A stretch of DNA of 64,000 nucleotides, taken from assembly GCA_024364735.1 (NCBI GenBank), contig JAGFNQ010000854.1, positions 623,856 through 687,855 of the forward strand, written 5' to 3'. Made by a program: the position numbers and the translations under genes. Source of the stretch: Boesenbergia rotunda (lineage: Eukaryota > Streptophyta > Magnoliopsida > Zingiberales > Zingiberaceae). The notes beneath the pieces were generated by a model that worked only from the letters and a program-made list of their open reading frames with translations, had not been told where the DNA came from and ran no database searches. Below, piece by piece: positions 32,117 through 41,645 of this stretch (within the stretch, counting starts at the first letter, position 1; the number at the start of each line of letters is the position of its first letter).

Positions 32117-33295
32117 TGGCAGGTATCATTTGGAACATAAGAGGGATAGGAAATAATGCATCCCTGCGTAGAGTTTTATTTTTGAAGAATTTTCACCACC
32201 TCAATTTCTTGGGAATTTTGGAACCATTCATTGAATTAGATGAGACCTACATTACTAGGCGGTTGGGTTTTGAAGCTGCTGTTACAAATTGCTCAGGGAA
32301 AATTTGGTTTTTGTATGATTTGAATATTGTTTGTAAGGTTTTAGTAGATCATAATCAGTTTTTGCATTTAGAAGTTAGTTCTCAGTTTTTTCCTATTAGT
32401 ATGTTAATCACAGTGATATATGCTAAATGTACCCAGTTGGAAAGATCTGTCCTGTGGGAAAAACTGTTGGATATTCGGCCAAAAAATGATGTTTTCTGGC
32501 TAGTATGAGGAGATTTCAATGTGGTCTCTAATCCTAGTGAATCTTCTAGAGGCTTTCTTTCTAGAATGGGGCCAGTAAATGATTTTAATGAATTTCTAAT
32601 GTTATCTGGATTGTTAGATGGTGGATATGTAGGTGACAAGTTCACATGGACAAATGGCAAAATTTGGAAACGTCTGGATAGAATACTTATTTCTCCTTCG
32701 TGGCATAGTCAAGATTTCTCAGTATGGATTGAGCACCTGAGCAGAGCGGCTTCAGACCATTGTCCCCTATTGATCACATTCCCTGAGCTTGTAAAGCCGG
32801 TTGCCTCCTTTCAATTTCAAAATATGCGGATCAAACATCACAACTTTTTACAAACTGTTAGGCTAAATTGGATGTTGCCAACCTCAGTTTCAGGCTTAAT
32901 CAAACTGCAACATAAACTGAAAAGGCTTAAATCACATCTGAAATGGTGGAATTGGGAAGTTTTTGGAAATATACATGATAATATCAAAAGGGTAGAGGAA
33001 TTTTTTGAGGTTGCAGAGAGAAAATTTGATTTGGATCCTACAGAAGAAAATAAAATAAATAGGGCAAAGCATCAAGCACTACTTTTTCAAACCCTTAATA
33101 TGGAAGAAGCATTTTGGAAACAAAGAGCTGCGATCAAATGGGCAGTTGAATGCGAAAGAAACACAAAATTTTTTCATGGTCTGGTGCAAAAAAGAAGAGG
33201 AGCAAGTAGGATTTTCCGAATATGGGAGGAGGGCGTTTGTTTAGAGAAGTCAGAACAAATCTATGCTTCTGCTACGGTATTCTTTGAGAAGTTGT
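32116..33295 (+). pseudogene. LINE ORF2, endonuclease part, truncated by RE-E
   Basis: ORF2 nicks the target and copies the RNA. Only the APE-type endonuclease and linker are present: IIWNIRGIGN at the start, GDFNVVSNP (catalytic region), FTWTNGKIWKRLDRILIS and ASDHCPLLI. One TGA at 32506 lies just before GDFN; otherwise the frame is open to 33295. The frame continues into RE-E only by chance. RT and the C-terminal Cys-rich region are absent. The ATG overlaps the ORF1 stop as TAATG. Confidence 0.82.
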
Positions 33296-34690
33296 TGTTG
33301 GTGCAGGAAGCACCATATCGAACCTTGTTTTGATATTGGCAAAGGATTCAAAGTTAAGTGTTATTTGTGATCTAACAATGTTACTAAGACTGCCAGAAAA
33401 TAAAGTCCTAGCGAAGGGCTGCTAGGCACCTGGCGAAGGACTGCCAGAATACAAAGCCCTAGTGAAGGACTACTAGGCACCTGACGAAGGAATGTTAGGA
33501 TACAAAGTCCTAGCGAAGGGCTGCTAGGCACCTGGCGAAGGACTGCCAGGATACAAAGCCCTAGCGAAGGACTGCTAGGCACCTGGCGAAGGACTGTCAG
33601 GATCCGAAGACCTGGTGAAGGACTGCTAGGCACCGAGCGAAGGATAGCTTGGCATCCAAGACCTGGCAAAGGACCGCTGGGCAAAAGTCCAACTGGAGGA
33701 GCCGGTTGGCATCAGGTAAATTCTCCCGAGAGGAGTAGGTGAGGACGCGTTCCCCATCGAGGGAACAGTAGGCGTCGGTTCGACCTAGGGCTCCATTTTG
33801 GAGGCCCAAAGTCAGAACCAAGATAGCTAAGGCTGTATAAACTAACATCTTACTGCTTTATGTTGTTTTGGACTAACCCTGGATGCAGGACTGAAGGAAC
33901 GAGTGTATGCAGCTCAGAGAGCCTCAAAGGAGTGAGGCAGCAGCTGACCAGGGCGCCCGGAGTGTCCCGAGCGCCCCCAAGGTGAACACAAAACACATGA
34001 AGCAAAGGCAGGCTTCGACAGCTCATGGGCGGGGCGCCCCGTGCTCCCGGGCGCCCCCAGCGTCCCGGGCGCCCCCAGTGCAAGCCAACGAAGCAGAAGC
34101 CAGCGAAGCCAAGGGATAAGAGTTGACCCGGTCAACCCGGGCGCCCCCAGCGTCCCGGGCGCCCCCGTCAAGATCTGATCCCGAGTTTGAAGGGATAAGA
34201 GCTGACCGAGTGAAACTCGGATCGGCCAACACGTGGGGGGGCGCCCCCAACGTTCTGGGCGCCCCCAGGGGCTATAAATAGGCCCTCGACCCCAAGGCTT
34301 CGAACAACAATTCTTTCAACGCTTCTACGCTCTTCTGCTCCCGCGCTCTGCTCCGGAAACTCCCAACTCGAGATACAAGCGCCGACGACGTCCCTCCGCT
34401 CCGAAAATTCAATCTACACTGGACGTCGGTAACGAAGAGTTGTTTTTAAGTTTACTATACTGCTTTTGTAATATCTCTCTATAAACGGTTTTGCGCAAAT
34501 ATAGAATTGCCCATAGTAAACGGTCAACTACCGTGGGCCTTGGAGTAGGAGCCGACCGTGACTCCGAACCAAGTAAAAAACTTGGTGTTTGTGTGTGTTT
34601 GATTTAAATTTCCGCTGCGTAATTGCTCTAACTTTAATCCGAACGTTTTACGATATTCACCCCCCCTCTATCGTTTCTCTCGATCCAACA
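33296..34690 (+). repeat. RE-E 5' LTR
   Basis: TGTTGGTGCAGG...TCGATCCAACA. Near its start (33410-33690) a tandem array with about 51-bp period alternates CCTAGCGAAGG...CTAGG and CCTGGCGAAGG...CCAGG half-units. Then come the GGTCGAACC-type segment, a GGGCGCC-motif array (about 33951-34270) and the TATA box GCTATAAATAGG (34271-34282). It shares this order with RE-D and RE-F LTRs. Confidence 0.9.
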
Positions 34691-34692
34691 AG

Positions 34693-34704
34693 TGGTATCA
34701 GAGC
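34693..34704 (+). promoter_or_regulatory. RE-E primer-binding site
   Basis: TGGTATCAGAGC lies 2 bases after the LTR; an initiator-Met tRNA match. Confidence 0.9.
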
Positions 34705-35226
34705 GGGGAAGCTCAAATTTGGTGCAACCACCAATTTGAGAGTTTTTCAAATTTTCAAAATTATTTTATATATTTTTTAATCTTTCTCGTTAATCGAGTT
34801 TGGTGCAACACCACTCGATCTTTTTCGCTTTTTATTTTCAAATAAATAATATCTGTGGGTGGATTTAAAATATTCTTACACCTTTTTCAATTTTGAATTT
34901 TCATTTTTTCACCATAAGTCAGAATTGATATAACCATCAAGTGTTAAAAATTTGTCATAAACTTTTTTATATTATTATTTTAATATTTTTCTTGAAATTC
35001 GTGCTATCTTAATTTGAGCAATTTTTTCTTTAATTCTTGTTTTACTAATCAGAATTGATAAAGCCAACTTTTTCAAAAGAAAAATTATCACAAATTTTTA
35101 TTATTATTATTTTTTACCTCGAAATTCGTGCAATATTTGTTTTAGACAATTTTTTCCTCCCGCACTACTAATCCAAGACCAAGTCTTGGTACATTTTTAT
35201 TTCTCTTGTGTACAAGATTAAACTAA

Positions 35227-36090
35227 ATGGCCAACCAAGAATGGAACAGTGCCCGTCCACCACTCTTCTCTGGCGAAAACTTCAATTGTTGGAGAAGTCA
35301 AATGGAGTTCCATGACATATGGATGATCGTTCAAACAGGGTTCTACCTCCCTACAGAAGATGGACTATCATTTACGTGGGACCAACTGGATGAACCAACC
35401 CTGAGGAAGATCGAGACGGATGCAAGGGCAACTGCAATCCTACAATGTGGCCTAACCAATGAAGAATTGAAGCGGGTCGAATCCTTCAACTGTGCCAAGG
35501 AGATGTGGGAAAAGTTAATCAATCTACACGAAGAGAGCTCCGATATTGAAGAGTCAGCACCCGACTTCAAAGTTGACTCCGGATCAGAAGATGAGATTGA
35601 ATCCATACTTGCCTGTAAATTCGAGCCAGAGTCAGAAGACAAAGTGACTAAGACAAAAATGATAACCAATTTTGAATTTGTTCCAGATTTACAATTAAAT
35701 AATCAAACTGATACTATGATGGTCGAGGAAGGTATAATTTCAAGTGCAGGGAAAACTCCAAAGAAGAAGCTTCAACCTGTACCCGAGTTTGACTCAGACT
35801 CAGAATCTGACGACGAAGGAAGGGAGCCTTGGAAACTGGTCTGGTTGGCTCGCAACCGCTACAAAATGCCGAAGAAACAATCAAGCAAAAGAGAAATGAC
35901 TAGAATCAAGGGGGAGATTCCCAACCGGGAATCAAAAGGTAAATTTACAGTATTTAAAAATCTAATATTTACCATGAATAACATGATTAATTCATACAAA
36001 TTAGTTAAGGTTAATATGTTAGAAAACATAATTAACAACCATGCTGATTTTAAAAACCCAGAGTATTATTTCAATTATGATATAACTTAG
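35227..36090 (+). CDS. RE-E gag, open but internally deleted
   Basis: An uninterrupted 287-codon frame from ATG 35227. The start matches RE-D gag (ARPPLFSGENFNCWRSQMEF) and continues through TAILQCGLTNEELKRVESFN and MWEKLINLHEESSD. There the second half of the UBN2 region is missing and the frame runs into a Ser/Asp/Glu-rich segment (FDSDSESDDEGRE) and a tail similar to RE-D gag (WLARNRYK). No CCHC knuckle is present, so RNA binding by this product is doubtful. It is the only gag here without a stop. The 535-bp leader after the LTR is AT-rich. Confidence 0.75.
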   Translation: MANQEWNSARPPLFSGENFNCWRSQMEFHDIWMIVQTGFYLPTEDGLSFTWDQLDEPTLRKIETDARATAILQCGLTNEELKRVESFNCAKEMWEKLINLHEESSDIEESAPDFKVDSGSEDEIESILACKFEPESEDKVTKTKMITNFEFVPDLQLNNQTDTMMVEEGIISSAGKTPKKKLQPVPEFDSDSESDDEGREPWKLVWLARNRYKMPKKQSSKREMTRIKGEIPNRESKGKFTVFKNLIFTMNNMINSYKLVKVNMLENIINNHADFKNPEYYFNYDIT

Positions 36091-36154
36091 CTCATTTTTT
36101 GTCATGCTTGTTTTTTTTTTTTTTGGAATTAGGATTGGTTAGTATAAGGACTAA

Positions 36155-36440
36155 ATCAATTAACTGAAATTTGAACAACATAGTATTGGGTGGCGATGAG
36201 ATGATAGTACGTTAGGGAAGCCAATTCTAATAAGGTCAAGTATACTCTACTTGGTCTCTTTAGACTGGTGAAACTAGCCGAAGCTACCGATCCAAGACCC
36301 AAACTAATTAGACCAGAATTTACCAAAAAGTAATTTTGGAGATGAAATTTCACTAAAAGGCTTTGTCTAGGAAAGGGTTGATGATCCAATAAGGCTACGG
36401 CCAAAGAAGGCCTTGTGCCTCGCCAAGACCTGGAAGCCAA
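36155..36440 (+). other. Conserved non-coding block (CNB) of RE-E
   Basis: It matches RE-D 16274-16515 (opposite strand) and RE-F 50649-50897, with a small insertion around 36225-36265. Shared words include GAGATGATAGTACGTTAGGG and GATGATCCAATAAGGCTACG. No open frame is conserved. Confidence 0.65.
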
Positions 36441-36615
36441 TTTTTGAAATTCAAATTCAATTTACTCTTTGTTAAATTCGAATCTAACACAAATTTTCAG
36501 TTAATTTTAGATTCAAATATCCTTTTCAAAATAAATTTAAATTGGGTTTAAAAAATTAATTTAACTTTTCAAAATTAATCATGGCCTTTCAAAATAATCT
36601 TTCTATTAAAATATG

Positions 36616-36671
36616 CATCTCACAAAACAGTTAAGGATATCCTGTTTTGTCACTTAGAAATGGGTGAGATG
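36616..36671 (+). other. Predicted hairpin H0-1 in RE-E
   Basis: Perfect 8-bp arms CATCTCAC (36616-36623) and GTGAGATG (36664-36671) enclose a second 7-bp stem AAAACAG / CTGTTTT (36624-36630 and 36642-36648). It has relatives in RE-D and RE-F. Confidence 0.65.
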
Positions 36672-36719
36672 GTTAGGACCTAAAAGTTTAGTCCAACCCA
36701 ATCAACCGTACAAATCAAA

Positions 36720-36995
36720 TTCAACTTAATTATTCTCAATTAATTATTATCAAATTCAACTTAATTATTTTCATTAATTTTCACAATTCAACTTAATTAT
36801 TCTCAATTATTATCAATCCTTAATTATTTTCAATTAATTATTTCAATTCACTTAATTATTTTCAAAATTCAACTTAACAATTTTTAAAATTCAAAGTTAA
36901 AATTCTAATTAATTTCAAAATCCTCAAAAATCATTTTAACTTTTAAACTAAGGTTTAATGTTTCAAAATTAACCATTTTTTAAAATTAAATATTT
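36720..36995 (+). repeat. RE-E AT-rich degenerate tandem repeats
   Basis: Words such as AATTCAACTTAATTATTTTC recur irregularly. The composition resembles the longer array of RE-F (49622-50440). Non-coding. Confidence 0.55.
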
Positions 36996-37049
36996 GTCTC
37001 ACACAACCCATAAGGTTAACATGTTTGACCACGTAGAACTGGGTGAGAC
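36996..37049 (+). other. Predicted hairpin H0-2 in RE-E
   Basis: Arms GTCTCAC (36996-37002) and GTGAGAC (37043-37049) enclose AACCCATAAGGTTAAC, as in RE-D 16049-16102. It is the second H0 copy in RE-E. Confidence 0.6.
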
Positions 37050-37573
37050 ATCTAGGACCTAAAAGCATGATTCACTATCCTTTTAAATAAAAAAAAAGTT
37101 TGCAAAAGTTATTCAAACTTACCTCTAAACCCTACTCTTTCATTCCTCACATTTTTTTTATTTCATGTCAAATATCACAATAAATAGAGTCTAGGGCTTG
37201 TTCTGATTTAGTCATTAACTTGGTCAAAATAGTCAACCCTAGTCCACATAGTCAAACCTGGTCAACACTGATATCCCTTAAGGAACTTAGATAAAAGTCA
37301 GACTGTATCGGATACCGGGGGAGTTCTTCTTAATCTTTTTCAAAAAATTCAGCTTTTTCAAAAACCTTATGCTCTAAAACTTATTATCATCTCAAAATAT
37401 AGTTTTCAAAAGTTGACTCAAAAACCCTCGTATATTACTATCTCTTTGAAAAATTAACATCATGATTTTCGAAAACTGTGCTATCATTCCAAGTTATGTT
37501 TTCAAAAATTTATCTTCTTGAAAGTTATAATACTCAGAAGGTTATTCAAAATTATTCTTTTGATTTTAATAAA

Positions 37574-37641
37574 CCCTAAAGACACAGAGGAAGGTCCACT
37601 TCATGATCTACAAGGACTCCTAGGATGTGTCAAATTTAGGG
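37574..37641 (+). other. Predicted hairpin H1 in RE-E
   Basis: Nested arms CCCTAAA/TTTAGGG, GACACA/TGTGTC and AGGA..GTCC/GGAC.TCCT fold into one 68-base hairpin followed by GGAG. The copy in RE-F (51512-51579) differs in an arm by a change that keeps G-T pairing. Confidence 0.65.
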
Positions 37642-37733
37642 GGAGTTTGAGTCAAAAGAAGAATTTCTGAAATATTTTTTTTGGTAATTATTTGTTTTGA
37701 AGTTATTAGATAATTCTTATAATCTAAATCAAA

Positions 37734-37798
37734 CCCTAAAACTCAGAGGAAGATCGCTTGTAGTCAACAAGCTTCCTAGGACTAGATCAAGCTTAGGG
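37734..37798 (+). other. Predicted hairpin H2 in RE-E
   Basis: CCCTAA/TTAGGG outer arms and AGGAAG..CTTG / CAAG.CTTCCT inner arms around loop TAGTCAA. The middle arm, GACTCAG/CTGGGTC in the RE-F copy, is weaker here. Confidence 0.6.
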
Positions 37799-37981
37799 GG
37801 AGATTAAATTAAAAGAATTATGGAACATTTTTTTTAAATTATATGTTTTCATGCACTACAAGTGTAAAATCCTTTTGAAAACTTAAATAATTTTTGTTCC
37901 AAAATACTATTATTCTATTTTTCAAAACTCTTGTGGCTTATGAAATTATTTTTGAAATAATATTTACTTGGGTTGGAGAAA

Positions 37982-38050
37982 TTTTCAGGACACTTAGGAA
38001 AATGTCCTTGTAGTCAACAAGGTTTCCCAGGATTGTGTCAGACTGGAAAA
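37982..38050 (+). other. Predicted hairpin H3 in RE-E
   Basis: Arms TTTTCAG/CTGGAAAA, GACAC/GTGTC (37989-37993 and 38035-38039), GGAAA/TTTCC and CCTTG/CAAGG around loop TAGTCAA. The inner arms differ from H2 by paired changes. Confidence 0.65.
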
Positions 38051-39544
38051 GAAACCTAGTCAAGTAAAATATTATGTTTTCAAAATGCATAATACTTTTC
38101 AAAAATTATTTATATTTTTCAAAAACAGTACTTAGACTTTCCAAAAATGCTCAATCTATTTTTTTCAAAAGTACTTGCATATTTTTCAAAAATGCAATTT
38201 TTTTTAAAAAAAATACTTATATTTTCAAAAAATGCATAATATCCTTCAAAGTGACTTATATTTTTTAAAAGATACAGAGTACTTGCATCTCTCAAAAAGC
38301 TCAATATCTTTTAAAGTACTTGCAGTTTTTAAAATATTCAAAACAAGTAAGCTTATTGATTAAATATTTTTGTCATGCATGGACTCAATGAAAATATACA
38401 CTTGACTCCAATTCTAATTTTTTGAGCATAATTCTTCATTCTTTCAAAATGTTGTTAATTAAAAATTGTCATTTTTAACATTATTCTCTCACTCAAATAT
38501 TTATGTTTTCAAAACCCATGAGCTCTGATACACAAATTTTAAATGTTTTTCAAAATATATTTTTCAAGTGTTCTTTATTGATATATGGCCAAGGGGGAGA
38601 GTAGAAAAAGTTCTTCCTTAAACTTTTTCCCTTTTTAAAGAAACTTTATTGAAAACTTCGAGTTGCTCTTAATTAAGAATTTCCTTTGTGATACTCAGAA
38701 GTTTTTCAAAATACCTTTTTTTGAACTTAGAAATGGTCTAAAACATAAGGAGAAGAATTTCACATTAAGGGGGAGAGAAAGGAAATTTTGTTTAATTTTT
38801 TTTAAAGTGCTTCAAAAATTTCTAAGCATTTCTAAGTGTTTCAAAATTTTTTAGTGCATGTTTTTTTTCTTAAGTAAAATTCTTCTTAGTAAACAGAATT
38901 TGTCTGAGCAAAACTTTTTGAAAATTTTGGCAAATGTTTCTAAGTAGAGTTTTTTGGTGAAAAACTTGTCTAGAAGTTTTACAAATTTTATTTTTCAAAA
39001 TACACAAAGTATTTCCAAGCAAATTCGTCTAAGTGTGCAAATTATTTTAAAACAAATTTTTTCCCAAAGTTGAACTTTTTTTGGGGAAATTTGGCTTCAA
39101 AATTTTGCCTAAGTAAAATTCCTTTTTCCAAAGCCGTGTAAGTAAAAGCTTTTTTTAACAAAATTTAGGTTTACAAAACTTTTCAAAATTGTCTAAATGA
39201 AAAAAGTTTTTTATGCAAATGCTTTTTAAAAACACTTTGTCAAAAAACTTAGACGTTTTACACAAACTCAAAAACTCTCTATTAGAAACCTTATTCACCC
39301 ATGTTTGTTTTTGATATATGTCAAAGGGGGAGAAAAGGTCAAAGTTAAGTTAAGTGTTTTATAACACAATTATTCAAGGGGAGTATGAGAAAAAAAAATT
39401 TCAGAAAATTTTTTCTGTTCAAATTACATTGGTTTTAGACTGTTCAGAATTGCTATATTTCATTAGGTCTTAACCTTCTTTCTTAACTGTTATAAGTTTT
39501 TACTTAACTTTGAATTGTGTTGCCATAAATCAAAAAGGGGAGAT
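38051..39544 (+). other. RE-E AT-rich 3' interior and polypurine tract
   Basis: T-rich DNA with recurring TTTTTCAAAA and AGTACTT words and no credible ORF. PPT-like purine runs lie near 38587 (AAGGGGGAGAG) and 39325 (AAAGGGGGAGAAAAGG). The terminal tract AAAAAGGGGAGAT (39532-39544) directly precedes the 3' LTR. Confidence 0.7.
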
Positions 39545-40559
39545 TGTTGGTGCAGGAAGCACCATATCGAACCTTGTTTTGATATTGGCAAAGGATTCAA
39601 AGTTAAGTGTTATTTGTGATCTAACGATGTTACTAAGTGTGCAGGAAAAGTCCTAGCGAAGGGCTGCTAGGCACCTGGCGAAGGACTGCCAGGATACAAA
39701 GCCCTAGCGAAGGACTGCTAGGCACCTGGCGAAGGAATGCCAGGATACAAAGCCCTAGCGAAGGACTGCTAGGCACCTGGCGAAGGACTGCTAGGATCCA
39801 AAGACCTAGCGAAGGACTGCTAGGCACCAGGCGAAGGACAGCTTGGTACTGAAGACCTGGCGAAGGACAGTTAGGCACCTGACGAAGGACAGCTGGGCAA
39901 AAGTCTAACCGGAGGAGCCGGTTGGCATCAGGTACATTCTCCCGAGAGGAGTAGGTGAGGACGCGTTCCCCGTCGGGGGAACAGTAGGCGTCGGTTCGAC
40001 CTAGGGCTCCATTTTGGAGGCCCAAAGTCAGAACCAAGACAGCTAAGGCTGTATAAACTAACATCTTACTGCTTTATGTTGTTTTAGACTAACCCTGGAT
40101 GCAGGACCGAAGGAACGAGTGTCTGCAGCTCAGAGAGCCTCAAAGGAGTGAGGCAGCAGCTAACCAGGGTGCCCGGAGTGTCCCGGGCGCCCCCAAGGTG
40201 AACACAAAACACATGAAGCAAAGGCAGGCTTCGACAACTCATGGGCTGGGCGCCCCGTCCCCCGATGCTCCCCGAGCGTCCGGCCCCCCAGTGCAAGCCA
40301 ACGAAGCAGAAGCCAGCGAAGCCAAGGGATAAGAGTTGACCCGGTCAACCCGGGCGCCCCCAGCGTCCCGGGCCCCCCTCAAGATCTGATCCCGAGTTTG
40401 AAGGGATCAGAGTTAACCGAGTGGAACTCGGATCAGCCGACACATGGGGGGGTGCCCCCGACATTCGGGCGCCCCCAGGGGCTATAAATAGGCCCTCGAC
40501 CCCAAGGCTTCGATCAACAATTCTTTCAATGCTTCTAACGCTCTTCTGCTCCGCCGCTC
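39545..40559 (+). repeat. RE-E 3' LTR, truncated at N
   Basis: It matches 33296 onward, including the tandem array (about 39645-39900), the GGGCGCC array and TATA box GCTATAAATAGG (40481-40492). It stops at GCCGCTC before the N; the matching last roughly 340 bp of the 5' LTR have no counterpart here. Confidence 0.9.
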
Positions 40560-40560
40560 N
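40560..40560. other. Single N joining unrelated sequences (probable assembly gap)
   Basis: Left of the N is an RE-E LTR broken mid-sequence; right of it is minus-strand chromovirus gag. The missing LTR end, LINE remainder and chromovirus pol show that this is not one ambiguous base. Confidence 0.85.
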
Positions 40561-41274
40561 CTACTGAATAGCTCCTCTGCGATCTGCGGTCGGTTAACCG
40601 GCCACATTCAGAGCTATCTCGGGCCGCAACATTTTCAACATCAGGCGGACCTTTTCTTTCTCCGTCTTGACCAACTCGGGACATAGGCGAGCCAACCTGT
40701 TGAATCTCTTGATAGCTTCACTGACTGATAGATCGCCTTGATGGAATTCCGTAAACTAATCGTAGTGTTTGTTGGTGACCCGCATGTGGAAGAACTCCTC
40801 ATAAAATTCTGATTCGAAGTCCGTCCATTTCATCTGGTTCACGGGTCTCTTGGCCTTGACTCTTTCCCACCACATTCTGGCATCGCCAGAAAGGCAGAAT
40901 GACGCACACTTGACCTTCTTGTGCTCCGACCTGTCCCGCAGCTCCATAGTACTCTCTACCGTCTTGAGCCAGGCCTGAGCATCCCACGGTTCGCAAGCAC
41001 CCGTAAAAGTTTCCAGCTTCAGTCTCTGCCACTGGATTAAGTAAGCTTTCGGTTGCATTCCGATGGCAGGGCCTGTCAGGGGTGCTGGCAGAGTCGGAGG
41101 TACTACAGGTATCACCGTCTGGTTCACAGATGGAACTATAGTATTTGCTTGCTGATTCATCAAGGTGTTGATGGTCTGCTTCTGCTCGGTGAGCTGACGC
41201 TGGAGTTCTATCACTAGGTGCGTCAGGTCAGGCTGAGGTAGGGTATCATTAATTCTAGTACTTCTTCTAGCCAA
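40561..41274 (-). pseudogene. Chromovirus-type Ty3/gypsy gag, N-terminal part
   Basis: The start is at 41274 (MARRSTRINDTLPQPDL). The frame is open to 40756 through TFTGACEPWDAQAWLKTVES and ARMWWERVKA, the Ty3 gag core, and FESEFYEEFFHMRV. After one stop near 40756 the same region continues (AIKRFNRLARLCPEL) to the N. The zinc knuckle and all pol are missing. The PBS and LTR lie just upstream on the minus strand. The style matches the Tekay/Del group of chromoviruses. Confidence 0.8.
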
Positions 41275-41633
41275 GCTGTTTTCATATTACAACAATAAGC
41301 TAGTATAAGATCATTTATCATTTTCATCATTTTCATGTATATACATGCATTTGTATCATTTTTTCACTATAAGGTAAGGTAAGGTACTACCCTAAGTTTC
41401 AATTCCCAGGTAAAAAAACATGATTCTATAATTTCGTATTTGCATACTTAGTCATAAACATTTCTTATCGTTCTAGAACCATAGAGGGTATCACATCTAC
41501 TTGTATGGTTAGTCTAGAAACATTCCTATCATAAGTAAACATAAAGTCAACATACTTAAATCATGTAAGGTAAGATCTTACTTGGAAATGGCAGGATGTA
41601 GGCTTGAGGTGTGTGTAGTGAGATGGCAATTTC

Positions 41634-41645
41634 GCTCTAATACCA
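41634..41645 (-). promoter_or_regulatory. Chromovirus primer-binding site
   Basis: Minus strand TGGTATTAGAGC, 3 bases after the LTR end; initiator-Met tRNA type with one change. Confidence 0.8.

Larger units (their letters stand above)
29925..33295 (+). mobile_element. Plant L1-type LINE, 5' part, cut by RE-E
   Basis: A GC-rich leader is followed by ORF1 (RRM-like domain of the DUF4283 type plus a CCHC knuckle) and ORF2 (endonuclease). RE-E interrupts ORF2 before any RT domain. The rest of the LINE should lie beyond RE-E but is lost at the N (40560). The exact 5' end is not defined; 29925 is an estimate from the change in base composition. Confidence 0.8.
33296..40559 (+). mobile_element. 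RE-E: pol-less SIRE-like element inserted in the LINE
   Basis: 5' LTR 33296-34690, PBS, deleted gag (35227-36090), conserved block, hairpins, AT-rich interior, PPT and a 3' LTR (39545-40559) cut off at the N. The left flank GTTGT (33291-33295) is the candidate target duplication; the right flank is missing. No pol domain is seen in the 4.9-kb interior. Block order matches RE-F. Confidence 0.88.

Noticed and set aside
30006..33295. Possible host gene with RNA-binding and endonuclease domains
   Set aside because: Domain order (DUF4283, CCHC, APE endonuclease), the TAATG junction and the stops identify a LINE.
33410..33690. Regularly spaced repeats that could look like a CRISPR array
   Set aside because: The units are contiguous tandem repeats without unique spacers, recur in both RE-E LTRs, and lie in plant retrotransposon DNA.
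37574..37641. CCCTAAA / TTTAGGG as telomere-type repeats
   Set aside because: Single copies forming the outer arms of a hairpin; no tandem telomeric array.
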